In this document: in pieces, positions 50,808 to 59,700 of the stretch
Position numbering within the stretch: the stretch's first letter is position 1
How the letters are laid out: every line of letters starts with the position of its first letter
Assembly: GCF_029892095.1 (NCBI RefSeq)
Contig: NZ_JARZAE010000004.1
Location: 8,432,001 to 8,496,000, forward strand
Direction of reading: 5' to 3'
Length of the DNA stretch: 64,000 nt
DNA from: Kitasatospora sp. MAP12-44
GTDB lineage: Bacteria > Actinomycetota > Actinomycetes > Streptomycetales > Streptomycetaceae
Notes under the pieces: generated by a model
What the model was told of the DNA's origin: nothing
What the model saw: the letters and a program-made list of their open reading frames with translations, nothing else
The model's database searches: none
Position numbers and translations under genes: made by a program

Positions 50808-51119
50808 GGGCTCTCCTTGTGAGGTGCCGTACATCCGACGGCTCGACGCTCCGATCCTTCACCTCGTCATATGCTCCGGAACAGAGCGGAGTGCGGAATT
50901 CGGCGTCAAGGAGTTGTCAATCCGGCCAGCGGGAGGCTGTGATGCGGGCGTCGGTTCGCTGGCGAGAGAAACCGGGCGTTCACCCTCGCCGACTCCCGTC
51001 ACCCTGACCACACGGTCCAGGCCCGGGCATTGCGCCGCTACCCGCGCTGGCGCAACGCCGACGCCCACCACCGCGACGCTTTGGGCGTCCCGGCCAGGGT
51101 GTCGCGGTGGTGGGGTGGT

Positions 51120-52136
51120 TCAGGTGCAGTGCAGGGCGGTGGTCTGCCAGGTGGAGGCGTCGACCATGGTGGTGGGGGCGAACGTTTCGGCGGGGAAGTC
51201 CTTGCCAGTGGTGAGTTTGTCGTACATGGTCTGGACGGCCAGGGCGCCGACGTCGGCGCCGTTGATGAACAGGGCGGCTCTCATGGCGGTGGGCCGGCCC
51301 GCGCGCCAGTCCTGGCAGGCGAGGTAGGCGCCCAGGCCGACGCCGATGATGTCCTTGGGCTGCACGCCGGCGTTGTCGAGGGCGGCCGTGGCGCCCTGCA
51401 CGTTCTCGTCGTTGCAGCCCCAGACGATCCAGTGCTTGATGCCGTGGGTCACCGCGATCCTTGCCGCGACGGCGCTCTGCGCGCCGGTGGTGGTGTTGTC
51501 GGTGGCGACGTCGACGGAGAGCACCCGGTCGGTGGCCGCGAGGAAGGCCTCGTCGGCGGCGTCCACCCGCTGGCGGCAGACGTTGACGTCGGGCTGCCAG
51601 GCGGCGACGATCTGGGTGTCGGCCGCGCTCCAGCCGGAGTTCGCGAACTCCTGGGCGGCCCGTTGGCCGACCTGGGTGCCCAGTTGCTCGCTGCTGAAGC
51701 CGACGCGGGGGAGCAGGTTCTGGTGTGCGCACACGCTGGGGTCGGGCAGGTCGGTGCAGATCTGGTCGTCCGAGGTCAGGAGGGCGACCTTGGCGTCCTT
51801 GGCGATCTTCGCCACCTGGGGGCCGACGGCCGGGTCGGGCACCACGACGATCAACCCGTTGGTTCGTTGGGCGATGGCCTGCTTCTCGGCGCTGAGGGCT
51901 TTGCCCTGGTCGTTGCCGAGGTCGACCATGGTCAGGTCGATTCCCAGTTGCTGGGCCCGTGCCTTGGCGCCGGCGGCCTCGTCGAGGAAGTACTGCTGGT
52001 CGCCTTGCTTCTGCAGGTAGGTCAGCGATATCGGTCCCGTTATCCGGGTGTCCTGGTGGGTGGAGCAGGCGGCGACGCCGAAGAGGACGAGCGTGGCGGC
52101 GAGCACTCTCAGGGAGTGCGGCTGCGGGTTGTTCAT
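51120..52136 (-). CDS. Sugar ABC transporter substrate-binding lipoprotein (AraF/RbsB type)
   Basis: 338 residues from ATG 52136. The signal ends in VLFGVAAC (lipobox). The periplasmic-binding fold reads ISLTYLQKQGDQQYFLDEAA, DLTMVDLGNDQGKALSAEKQ, TNGLIVVVPDPAVGPQVAKI, then HWIVWGCNDENVQGATAALD and IIGVGLGAYLACQDWRAGRP. This is closest to L-arabinose- and ribose-type binding proteins. No permease or ATPase gene is adjacent, so it must work with a transporter encoded elsewhere or act as a sensor. Several Cys pairs in the mature part are unusual for the family. Confidence 0.85.
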   Translation of the reverse strand: MNNPQPHSLRVLAATLVLFGVAACSTHQDTRITGPISLTYLQKQGDQQYFLDEAAGAKARAQQLGIDLTMVDLGNDQGKALSAEKQAIAQRTNGLIVVVPDPAVGPQVAKIAKDAKVALLTSDDQICTDLPDPSVCAHQNLLPRVGFSSEQLGTQVGQRAAQEFANSGWSAADTQIVAAWQPDVNVCRQRVDAADEAFLAATDRVLSVDVATDNTTTGAQSAVAARIAVTHGIKHWIVWGCNDENVQGATAALDNAGVQPKDIIGVGLGAYLACQDWRAGRPTAMRAALFINGADVGALAVQTMYDKLTTGKDFPAETFAPTTMVDASTWQTTALHCT

Positions 52137-52534
52137 CAGGGGGGTTCCTTGGTCGACACTGCTGGGCGGACGGTCGAGGGTGCTGCCTGGGGCCGACTGG
52201 CGTGGGGCGGGGGCGGGGACGGCTGCGGAGCCTGCCCAGGGGGTGGGGAGCCGTTTGGGCCGGCGGAGGGGAAGGCAGGGGTAGCACGCCGGGAAGGAAC
52301 CACCAGATCTCAACACATGGCCACAAGATTGAACATATGACATCGGCTGGACGCTCTAACGTCAAGGGTTTGGCGTCACGGATCTGGTGTGGACCGGCGT
52401 CAGCCGGCGTGAGCAGAGCGCCTGGCCGCGCAGCCGACCGGGTCCGTCCCTGTGATCGGGGCGCTGGCGGTGCGAGCGACCTTCGCCGAGGTCCTGGTGT
52501 GCGGGGTGGCGGCGGGGCAGGCTAGTTTGCTCGG
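52137..52534. other. Intergenic region
   Basis: About 400 bases with no supported gene. It holds the divergent promoter zone of the sugar-binding gene (a small AT-containing patch at about 52315-52340) and of the HNH-like gene. Confidence 0.5.
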
Positions 52535-52975
52535 ATGAGTCTTCTTGATGATGTGGCCGAGCGTGATGGCTGGCGGTGCTGGGTGTGCGACGAGTCGGTC
52601 GACCCCGACGAGTCGGTGAACGACCCGCGGGGGCCCAGCGTCGACAGCCGGACCGCTGACCGCAAGGCCAAGGTCGCCGAGCGGCTTGCGCACCGCGGGT
52701 GCAACTCCCGCAAGGGCGCGGTCAAGGTGGTCATTGCCTGGCCGGACCGCCTGTACGTGGCCGAACCCGCGCCGCTGATCACCGTGGCCGGGAGGCTGGA
52801 GCGCAAGGGGGGCCGCGAGATGGTGGGCCGTTGTCCGACCAGGAAGGACGCCCAGGAGGCGGCGGATTGGCTGGTGGAGCGGTTCTCCCGGCTGGTACCG
52901 GGGCTGGCGGTGACCGCCGACGTCGAGGCGGGCGGCGGCCAGTTCCTCGTCATCCTGGCCACCGGCCGCCGCTGA
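52535..52975 (+). CDS. Small HNH-nuclease-like conserved protein
   Basis: 146 residues. CWVCDESVDPDE (Cys-x2-Cys) near residue 15 and LAHRGCNSRKG near 52 resemble the zinc pair and the His/Asn end of HNH endonucleases (LAHRxCNxxKG), though the central His-His of the first strand is not obvious. The second half (about 60-146) is a compact alpha/beta region of unknown fold. Homologous small proteins are widespread in Streptomyces. DNA nicking activity is possible but unproven. No good ribosome site is visible. Confidence 0.65.
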   Translation: MSLLDDVAERDGWRCWVCDESVDPDESVNDPRGPSVDSRTADRKAKVAERLAHRGCNSRKGAVKVVIAWPDRLYVAEPAPLITVAGRLERKGGREMVGRCPTRKDAQEAADWLVERFSRLVPGLAVTADVEAGGGQFLVILATGRR

Positions 52976-53170
52976 CCGGGGATCACCGGCGCACACTCGC
53001 CTCCAGCTGAAAAGTCGGCCCACATCGACCCGTCCCGCCGCCCGGCCTGTCCCGGCCCGGCCTGTCCCGGCACGAGCTGCGCCGTGCACGCGTGGCGGTC
53101 GAAGGGCGTACCGCAGTTGGCCACGCCGGCCGCCCCGTCCGTGACCGGCCGCCTCATCCGTGACTGGCGG

Positions 53171-53548
53171 TCAGCCGGCTGTTCGCTGGATCCGGTCGAG
53201 GGGCGGCAGGCAGGTGGGCATCTCGTCGGTGACCCAGGCGTACTCCAGGGCTGACAGGGTCGTGCCGCCCTCGGCCCAGAGGAGCAGTTCGCCGATGTAC
53301 TGGCCGCTGTGGTCGTAGACGCCTGCGCCGGTCGGCAGGAGCGTGGAGGGCGCGGCGGGATGCTGTTCCGGTCCGAGCACCCGAAGATCGACGCTCACCG
53401 ACCCGGTTCCCCAGGTGGCCACCACCTGGGTGTGGTCCAGTTGGCCGCGCAGCTGCGGGGCGCCGGCGAAGTCGGCTTCCAGGAGGTGCTCCAGCACGGC
53501 TCTCTCGGCGGCGTTCAGGGGGCGAGGTTCGATGGGCACGGCAGACAT
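53171..53548 (-). CDS. Conserved hypothetical protein
   Basis: 125 residues from ATG 53548, preceded by GAGGAT. The core reads PLNAAERAVLEHLLEADFAG then APQLRGQLDHTQVVATWGTG, VSVDLRVLGPEQ and VYDHSGQYIGELLLWAEGGT. This pattern recurs in small Streptomyces proteins of about 120 residues, sometimes seen beside toxin genes as candidate immunity proteins; the neighbours here do not include an obvious toxin. There is no signal peptide or membrane span. Confidence 0.7.
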   Translation of the reverse strand: MSAVPIEPRPLNAAERAVLEHLLEADFAGAPQLRGQLDHTQVVATWGTGSVSVDLRVLGPEQHPAAPSTLLPTGAGVYDHSGQYIGELLLWAEGGTTLSALEYAWVTDEMPTCLPPLDRIQRTAG

Positions 53549-54029
53549 GGGTCCATCCTCGTGGCTGGCTGCCGTTCGTGCTGTCCACCCCCGTGCGGCG
53601 ACAGAGGCCCAGGCCCGGTGGTTCCTGACGGATCGAAGGCATGTGCCTTCGTGGTCCGGACGCGTTGAATCGGGTGTCGGCGGCGGTTGAACCGTGGTTT
53701 CACCCGGCGCCGAGATCGGGCGCGATTGCCGGCAACGCGCCGGTCGGGTCCTGGCTGTGGACGCAACCGGGGCCGGGGCGCGCGATGTCCGTGGAAGGAA
53801 TCGTTTCACACAGACACCCATCGCCCGCCGCCCGGGCGCGGCCCACCGCTGTATAGCGGGTGCGAGGACTCCCGCAGCAGACTGGCGGTGCTGGCGTCCT
53901 GCCCCGCACCGGACCGCAGCGGCAGGTGCGGCGCATTTAACGGGCGTGTACGGGCTATTGATCGCCGAGTACGACGTTGGTGGCCAGTTCGGGACGCCGT
54001 CCCGGGTGACCACCTTCTGGAGGCTATTC
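53549..54029. other. Intergenic region upstream of the ricin-like gene
   Basis: 480 bases. Frames here lack coding character. It contains a locally lower-GC stretch around 53795-53815 and probably the promoter of the secreted protein at 54030. Confidence 0.4.
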
Positions 54030-54563
54030 ATGTCCATCGTCCGCACAGTTGCCGCGGCGGCCGTCGCCGCCGTTTCCCTTGCCGGTGTCGCCACCGGTAC
54101 CGCCCAGGCCGACGGGCTCGGTTCCGCGGCGGGCGCGAGCCCTTCCGTCAGCAACTACGCGTACCAGGACAGTAGCCTCGACGTGCAGGCAAACGGCCAG
54201 GCCAACGGCACTCGCGTGGGTACCTACGGCACCAACTTCAGCGGATCCCAGAGCGTCAGCTGGTACGGCTTCGACGGTGGCACCTTCGCCATCCTGCCGG
54301 GTACGTCCGGCAAGGTCCTGGACCTGGACGTCGCGAGCGGCGCGGTGCAGATCTGGGACGCCGGTGCGGGGACCGACTTCAACGCCGCCGACGGCGGTGC
54401 CCTGCCCGCCAACCAGCGGTGGCACACGTACTACAGCAACAACGGCTGGAGTGTGCTGCAGAACGTCGCGACCGGGCAGTGCCTGAAGTCCAACGGTCCG
54501 GGCGCCTACCTGTCGGTCGCCGCCTGCAACCCCAACGACTTCTCCCAGGTGTGGCGCTTCTGA
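54030..54563 (+). CDS. Secreted ricin-B-lectin-like protein
   Basis: 177 residues; GGAGG lies 8 bases before the ATG. The signal peptide is SIVRTVAAAAVAAVSLAGVA, cleaved after AQA. The mature protein is one beta-trefoil-like domain, with repeats SSLDVQANGQANGTRVG, KVLDLDVASGAVQIWDAGAG, QNVATGQCLKSNG and terminal NPNDFSQVWRF carrying the QxW motif. It probably binds a carbohydrate outside the cell. Ricin-type modules are usually attached to enzymes; here the module stands alone. It is monocistronic and followed by a hairpin. Confidence 0.8.
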   Translation: MSIVRTVAAAAVAAVSLAGVATGTAQADGLGSAAGASPSVSNYAYQDSSLDVQANGQANGTRVGTYGTNFSGSQSVSWYGFDGGTFAILPGTSGKVLDLDVASGAVQIWDAGAGTDFNAADGGALPANQRWHTYYSNNGWSVLQNVATGQCLKSNGPGAYLSVAACNPNDFSQVWRF

Positions 54564-54710
54564 GGAGAGAGCGTACGAGGGTTCCCCACCCGGACCCGCG
54601 ACGGGGGCTGTGCGCCGGATGCCGCCAGGTCGACGCCGGCCGGCGGGCGCGGGAAGCCGCTGAAGGTGGGCGGGCCGTCGCCGGGACCGTGGCCGGCTGA
54701 CCGGACCCGA

Positions 54711-54745
54711 GATCAGCCGCGCCGCCCCGCTCGGGGCGGCTGATC
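54711..54745. terminator. Terminator-like hairpin after the ricin-like gene
   Basis: Inverted repeat GCCGCCCCG / CGGGGCGGC extended by GATCA / TGATC with a 5-base bulge. It lies between convergent genes. Confidence 0.6.
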
Positions 54746-54883
54746 TGCGTTCGATTGCCGTTTCATCCGATCGCGAGTCGAGGGTGATATGTCGCCGGCA
54801 CGGTAGGACCGGGGCCGTGAACGTCGGGGGGAAGAACAGCCGCTTTGGACGGTGCGTTCGGTGAACGCCGGTTGAACGGTGGT

Positions 54884-55495
54884 CTACATCAGTTGGCTGT
54901 TGGGGGCTCTGTAGCGGATGAGGAAGTTGACGTAGGCGTTGGTCGGGCGGGTCTCGGAGTCGCCGCCGCCGTTGACGGTGTGGGTGTGAGCTCCCGCGTT
55001 GTCGGTGTTCGTGCTGTCGGCGGTCCAGATGGACCGGGCGCTGCCGATCTCGGCGGTGGACGAGCTGGCGGTAGGGACACCGGTGAGCGTGTGGGAGTGG
55101 GCGCCGGTCCAGTTCAGCGAGAACGGCGTGACCGTGGGCAGGGCGGCGGCGTGGCCCTGCGTGGAACCCACCCGGGAGCCGGCGACTCCTCCTGGGTTCG
55201 CCGCGGTGCGGCTGTTCGCGTCGGGGTCGCGCCCGGTGCCGTCGTCGACGCCGCGCTGCAGGTGTCCGCGGTAGTCGGGCAGGTTGAAGGTGGTCGTGCC
55301 GTTGCCGCCGTGCAGCGTGCCGATGACCGCGAACAGGTCCGGGTAGGTGGAGGGGTCCAGCCCCGACCCGTCGCAGTACAACCAGTCCTGTTGTTCCAGC
55401 GCGCCCACGTCGAGCAGGGCGCCGTAGGGCAGGATCGCGCCGACCACCAGGTCGCCCAGCGGTACGACCGGCTTGGTGAACTCCGGATCCGTCAT
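54884..55495 (-). CDS. Phage-tail-collar (MDP-type) protein, paralog 1
   Basis: 203 residues. The tail-collar domain starts VPLGDLVVGAILPYGALLDV, then DWLYCDGSGLDPSTYPDLFA, TTTFNLPDYRGHLQRGVDDG and RDPDANSRTAANPGG. The second half carries His-rich HSHTLTG and HTHTVNGGGDSETRP and ends in NAYVNFLIRYR. The collar domain is found in phage short tail fibres and in microcystin-dependent-protein (MDP) families. The HxH pairs bind metal in tail fibre tips. Last of three tandem paralogs downstream of the RHS gene. Confidence 0.88.
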   Translation of the reverse strand: MTDPEFTKPVVPLGDLVVGAILPYGALLDVGALEQQDWLYCDGSGLDPSTYPDLFAVIGTLHGGNGTTTFNLPDYRGHLQRGVDDGTGRDPDANSRTAANPGGVAGSRVGSTQGHAAALPTVTPFSLNWTGAHSHTLTGVPTASSSTAEIGSARSIWTADSTNTDNAGAHTHTVNGGGDSETRPTNAYVNFLIRYRAPNSQLM

Positions 55496-55505
55496 TGTTC
55501 ACTCC

Positions 55506-56129
55506 TCAGGAGGTCATGCCGTAGTAGATCAGGTAGTTGAGGTAGATGTTGATCGGGCAGGTGTCGGCGTCCCCACCGCCCGCGGTGGTGGAGTGCGAAT
55601 GGTCCGCGACGCTGTCGCTGTCGGCGCTCTCGCTGTTCCACCTGGCGTAGTGCGACGCCGAGACGTAGGAGTGCGAGCTCGCGGTCGGCAGGTTGTCGAT
55701 CGAATGCGTGTGGCCGCCCTGGCTGTCGGTACCGAATGCCTCTGCGGTCGGCCTGGCCGTGGCCCGGCCTTGGACCGAGCCGACCTGGTCGCCAACGGCA
55801 CCGCCCTGGTTGGCCGCGGTGCGGGTGCTGGAGTCCGGGTCGTTCCCGGTGCCGTCGTCGACGCCTCGGTGGAACTGCCCGCGATGGTCAGGGAGGTTGA
55901 ACGTACTCGTGCCGTCTCCGCCGCCGTGCTGGCTGCCGATCACGCTGAAGAGGTCGGCGTAGGTGGAGCGGGAGACAGCGGAGCCGTCGCAGAACAGCCA
56001 ACCCGCCGGTGCCGGGGAGTTTCCGGAGATGATCCCGCCGTAGCCGATGACGGAGCCGACCAGGACGCCGTTGACCGGGATCACCTGGGAGGGGAGGTTC
56101 TTCTGCGTGGTGGTCATCGTCGTCCTCAT
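55506..56129 (-). CDS. Phage-tail-collar (MDP-type) protein, paralog 2
   Basis: 207 residues if started at the ATG overlapping the upstream stop (ATGA), or 203 from ATG 56117, which has GAGGACG upstream. It has GWLFCDGSAVSRSTYADLFS, TSTFNLPDHRGQFHRGVDDG, DPDSSTRTAANQGG, then GGHTHSID, HSHSTTAGGGDADTCP and NIYLNYLIYYG. Same architecture as its neighbours, with about half the residues identical in the collar part. It likely forms trimeric tip proteins (family inference). Confidence 0.88.
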   Translation of the reverse strand: MRTTMTTTQKNLPSQVIPVNGVLVGSVIGYGGIISGNSPAPAGWLFCDGSAVSRSTYADLFSVIGSQHGGGDGTSTFNLPDHRGQFHRGVDDGTGNDPDSSTRTAANQGGAVGDQVGSVQGRATARPTAEAFGTDSQGGHTHSIDNLPTASSHSYVSASHYARWNSESADSDSVADHSHSTTAGGGDADTCPINIYLNYLIYYGMTS

Positions 56130-56689
56130 CCGTCGAACTTGATCAGGAAGTACACGTACTTGTTGATGGGGCGGGTTTCCGCGTCCCCGCCGGTCACGGT
56201 GTGCGTGTGGTTGCCGTCGCTGGAGCTGGTCGCGCTGGCGCTCGGCCAGACCGCGTAGTGGCTGCCGGCGGTCGCCAGCCCCTCCTGGTCCGTCGGCAGG
56301 TGCTCCACGTTGTGCTGGTGGCCGCCTTGGCTGTCCGTGGTGTACACGCTGGTGGGCTGTGCGGTGCAGTAGTCCTGCGCGGAGCCGGGATTGTTCCCGG
56401 CGAGCCCGCCCTGGTTCGACGGGGTCCGGGAGTTGGCGTACGGGTCCCGTCCGCCCCCGAGGTCGACTCCTCGGGTGAACCGGCCGCGCAGGTCGGGCAG
56501 ATTGAACGTGCCCGGTCCCGCACCGTAGTTGCCGCCGATGACGGAGTACAGCGTCTGGTACTGCGACTGCTGCAGTTGGGACCCGTCGCAGTAGAGCCAG
56601 CCCTGGCCCTGCAGCCAGACCGGGTCCAACTGGCCGGCGAAGGCCACGATGGTGCCGACAGGGATGGGTGATGGGGCGTCTGTTGTCAT
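56126..56689 (-). CDS. Phage-tail-collar (MDP-type) protein, paralog 3
   Basis: 187 residues; GAGGAG precedes the ATG. It reads PIPVGTIVAFAGQLDPVWLQ, WLYCDGSQLQQSQYQTLYSV, GTFNLPDLRGRFTRGVDLGG, DPYANSRTPSNQGGLAGN, GGHQHNVEHLP, HTHTVTGGDAETRPINKYVY. It is the first collar gene after the giant RHS gene, 37 bases from its stop, and overlaps paralog 2. Polycistronic expression with the RHS protein is likely. Confidence 0.9.
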   Translation of the reverse strand: MTTDAPSPIPVGTIVAFAGQLDPVWLQGQGWLYCDGSQLQQSQYQTLYSVIGGNYGAGPGTFNLPDLRGRFTRGVDLGGGRDPYANSRTPSNQGGLAGNNPGSAQDYCTAQPTSVYTTDSQGGHQHNVEHLPTDQEGLATAGSHYAVWPSASATSSSDGNHTHTVTGGDAETRPINKYVYFLIKFDG

Positions 56690-56726
56690 TGTTGCTCCTC
56701 GTTACTCCTCAGGGGAACGTTGTCGT

Positions 56727-59700
56727 TCATTCCACGCCTAGATTTACCCGTTGACCGATCGTTCGCATCCAGAGCTTCAATGAAGAGGGTGTGGCTGTCC
56801 AAATCGGCGGATAGAGGCCGGCCTCCCGCAGGACGCTCCGGGCATACGTGGTGCAGTTGTTGGTGAGGAAGGAGAAGTTCCCCACGTCGGGCAATGCGAG
56901 CTGCCCCTCGGCGAATCCTCTTGCTCTTGCAGCGTTGGCGGTAGGTACGTCGACCGAGGTCCAGGTCGCGTCCGGATGCACCGGGACGGTCGGCCAGTCA
57001 GGACTTTCCCCGTAGATCTCCGCACGCTTCGTCGGGCGCACCAGATGAGTGATGTGAAGGTCCTCGCCCGCCGGCTTCGCACCTACCAGCACGTGCATCT
57101 TGTACTCCGGCTCCACTCTCGGGAACTTGCGGTACACGAAGGTGTGCATCTGCCCACGATCCGCCTCTGCCGTATTGCCGACGGCCTTCAGGGTCCGACT
57201 CGTGCGCAGCATGGGCCCCCGGCCGAGTACGCCGCCCACGAGACCGCCCGCGAGACCGCCGAGCGCCCCCCACCCTGCTCCGGCGCCCGCGCCCGCCATG
57301 AAGCCACCGGAGTTGGGGTGGTAGGCGTTGAGCGAGCCGTTGGTGACGAAGCCGTCGAGCGCGCCCATGCCGATCCCGATGACCGTCTCTACGCCGAATG
57401 CAGTCGCCGTGCCCGCGCCGACCGCGACGAACCCCAGTCCCGCCGACATCGCACCGAAAGCTGCGCCGAGCCCGACCATGATGCCCCACTCCGCCACGTC
57501 GAACGTGGACGTGGAGGCGTCGGCCTTGCCGAACCCGTATCCGGCGCTGGCGAGTCCCGCACCGATGGCCAGGCCGCCCACCACCGCCCCCGCGACCATC
57601 CACCCGAGCGCCAGACCGCCCGTCGCGATGGTCAGCGCGATGCCGGCGGCCGCGGCCAGCAGGCCGCCCACCACGGCTCCGAACGCCGCCCAGGACCAGG
57701 CGAACCCACCCGTGGGGTCGAAGGTGTTGACCGGGTCCGCGCCCGCGTACAGGTACGGGCTCGCGTACTGACCAGCCGGGTCGGTGCTCAGAAACCGACC
57801 GGTGCTCGGGTCGTAGATCCGCAGCGGGAACAGGTACAGGCCGGTGACGGGATCGCGTTCGGCACCAGTGAACAGGTACGGGTACGTGGTCGAGGCGCCG
57901 AGGTCCAGCGGGGTGCCCAGGAACCCGCCGTACGGCAGGTAGTTGAACGCGCCGACCAGCAGCCCGCAGCCGTCGTAGAGCGCCCGGGTGGAGCCGAGCC
58001 TGCCGCGCAGCACGTAGGCGGTGCCCTCGGGCGACCAGATGGCGAGGGTGCCGCCGGGCCCTGGGACCAGGTAGCCGCGGTGGCGCTCGCCGGAGGCATC
58101 GGTGCGGTGCAGCGCCAGGGGTCCCGCGTCGCCGGGAACGTAGAGCCGCTGCCCGTCGGGGCCGGCGCGGTACACCATGGTGCCCGCGGCGTCGCGCTCG
58201 AGGCGCAACTCGCCCGCCGGGCTGGACAGTCCGGCAGGCAGTCGGCTGATCCGTTGGTAGCGCAGGTCGCACACGCCCAGCGATGGCGCGTCGGTGGTGT
58301 CCCCGTCACGGTCGTAGTCGAACGCGCCGCTCTCGACGCCGTCCTCGACTGCGCGAAGCCGGTTGGTGCCGTCCTGGTAGCTCAGCCGCTGCGCCAGCTC
58401 GCCGATGGTGCGGGCCGTGAGGTTGCCGTTGGCGTCGTAGTCCAGCCCGCTGACACCGAACTGCGCGCCGGCGCTGTTCAGGGCCTCCGCGAGTCGGCCC
58501 AGGGCGTCGTAGCCGTACCGGTAGTCGAAGTCGGGGACGAACCCGTCCTGCCGCACTCCGGTGAAGCCGGTGGTGACGCGGGCCGCGCGGCCGTCGTGGT
58601 AGCCGGCGCCGCCCCGGCCGCCGGTGGTGTAGTCGGTGGTTTCGGTGAAGTACCGGTCCGTCACCGAAGCCAACCAGCCCGGCGGGGTGTAGCGGTAACT
58701 GCGGGTCAGCTCGGCCACTGTGCCCGGCGCCAGCACCTCTGTGGCCAAGGCACCGTCAGGCCGGTAGGCGAAGCGCCCCAGTTCGGTGCTCCGCCCGCCG
58801 TGGTCGCCGGTGACGGTGACCAGGTCGTTGAAGTCGTCGGTGCGCAGGCCGGCGGTGAACGCCTCGGGCCCCAGGAGGGCGTCGTAGGTGATGTCGGTGA
58901 CCGCCCCGGTGGCGTCGTAGGCGAAGGCGACCGTGTGCGGCGCGCCGTTGGCGTAGGCGGCCACGCTGACGGTGCGGGAGGTCACCAGGCCCAGCTCGTT
59001 GTAGGCGTAGGTGGTGACGGTGGCAGGCTCCTCGCCGTCGCAGGGACCGGACCAGGACTGCCACAGCCTGCCGTAGAGGCGCGGGTCGCTGCCGTCGCCG
59101 TCGTACCGGTGGCGGGTGAGCCAGGTGCCCGAAGCGGGCAGCCAGGCCGGGTCGTCGGCGTGCGCCTGGAGTCGGACGCGGTCCCAGGCTGCGTCGCAGG
59201 TGCCCTCCTCGGTGAGCCGGCCCAGGCTGTCGTACCGGCGGTAGCACAGGTAGCCCTCGGCGGCGGCCTGCGGGAGTTGGCTGAACCTGCGCCGACCCAG
59301 GGTGTCGTAGACGTACTCGGCGCTGCCGTTGAGGTCGGGGCCGGTGGCGGTGAGCGGGTTGCCGAGGAAGTCGTAGCTGGTCAGCTCGACGAAGCGTTCC
59401 CGGTCGCTGACCCGGGTGTCGAACAGGTTCGGCTGCTCGCGGCGCACCACGTTGCCGTAGGCGTCGTGGAAGTTGCGGGCGAGTGCGAAGGTGCCCGGGG
59501 CGCCGGCCAGGTCGCCCTGTGCCGTGGCAAGGGTCCGGCCGAGCCGGTCGGTCCAGGTGCGCGCCGTGAGACCGTCGGGGCCGATGGTCACGGTCACCGG
59601 GAAGGTGCCGGCCGGCAGGTCGGGCAGCAGCGGTTCGTAACTGTTGACGCGGTACTCGGTGCGGGTGGTGTGCCGCTGCCCGGCCGGCTTGGCGGTGTCG

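Noticed and set aside
53041..53070. Two tandem 15-bp copies of CCCGGCCTGTCCCGG
   Set aside because: Only two short copies in low-complexity GC sequence; no hairpin or site resemblance.
54884..56689. Prophage, suggested by the tail-collar genes
   Set aside because: No capsid, portal, terminase, integrase or attachment site is present; collar-domain proteins also occur outside phages.
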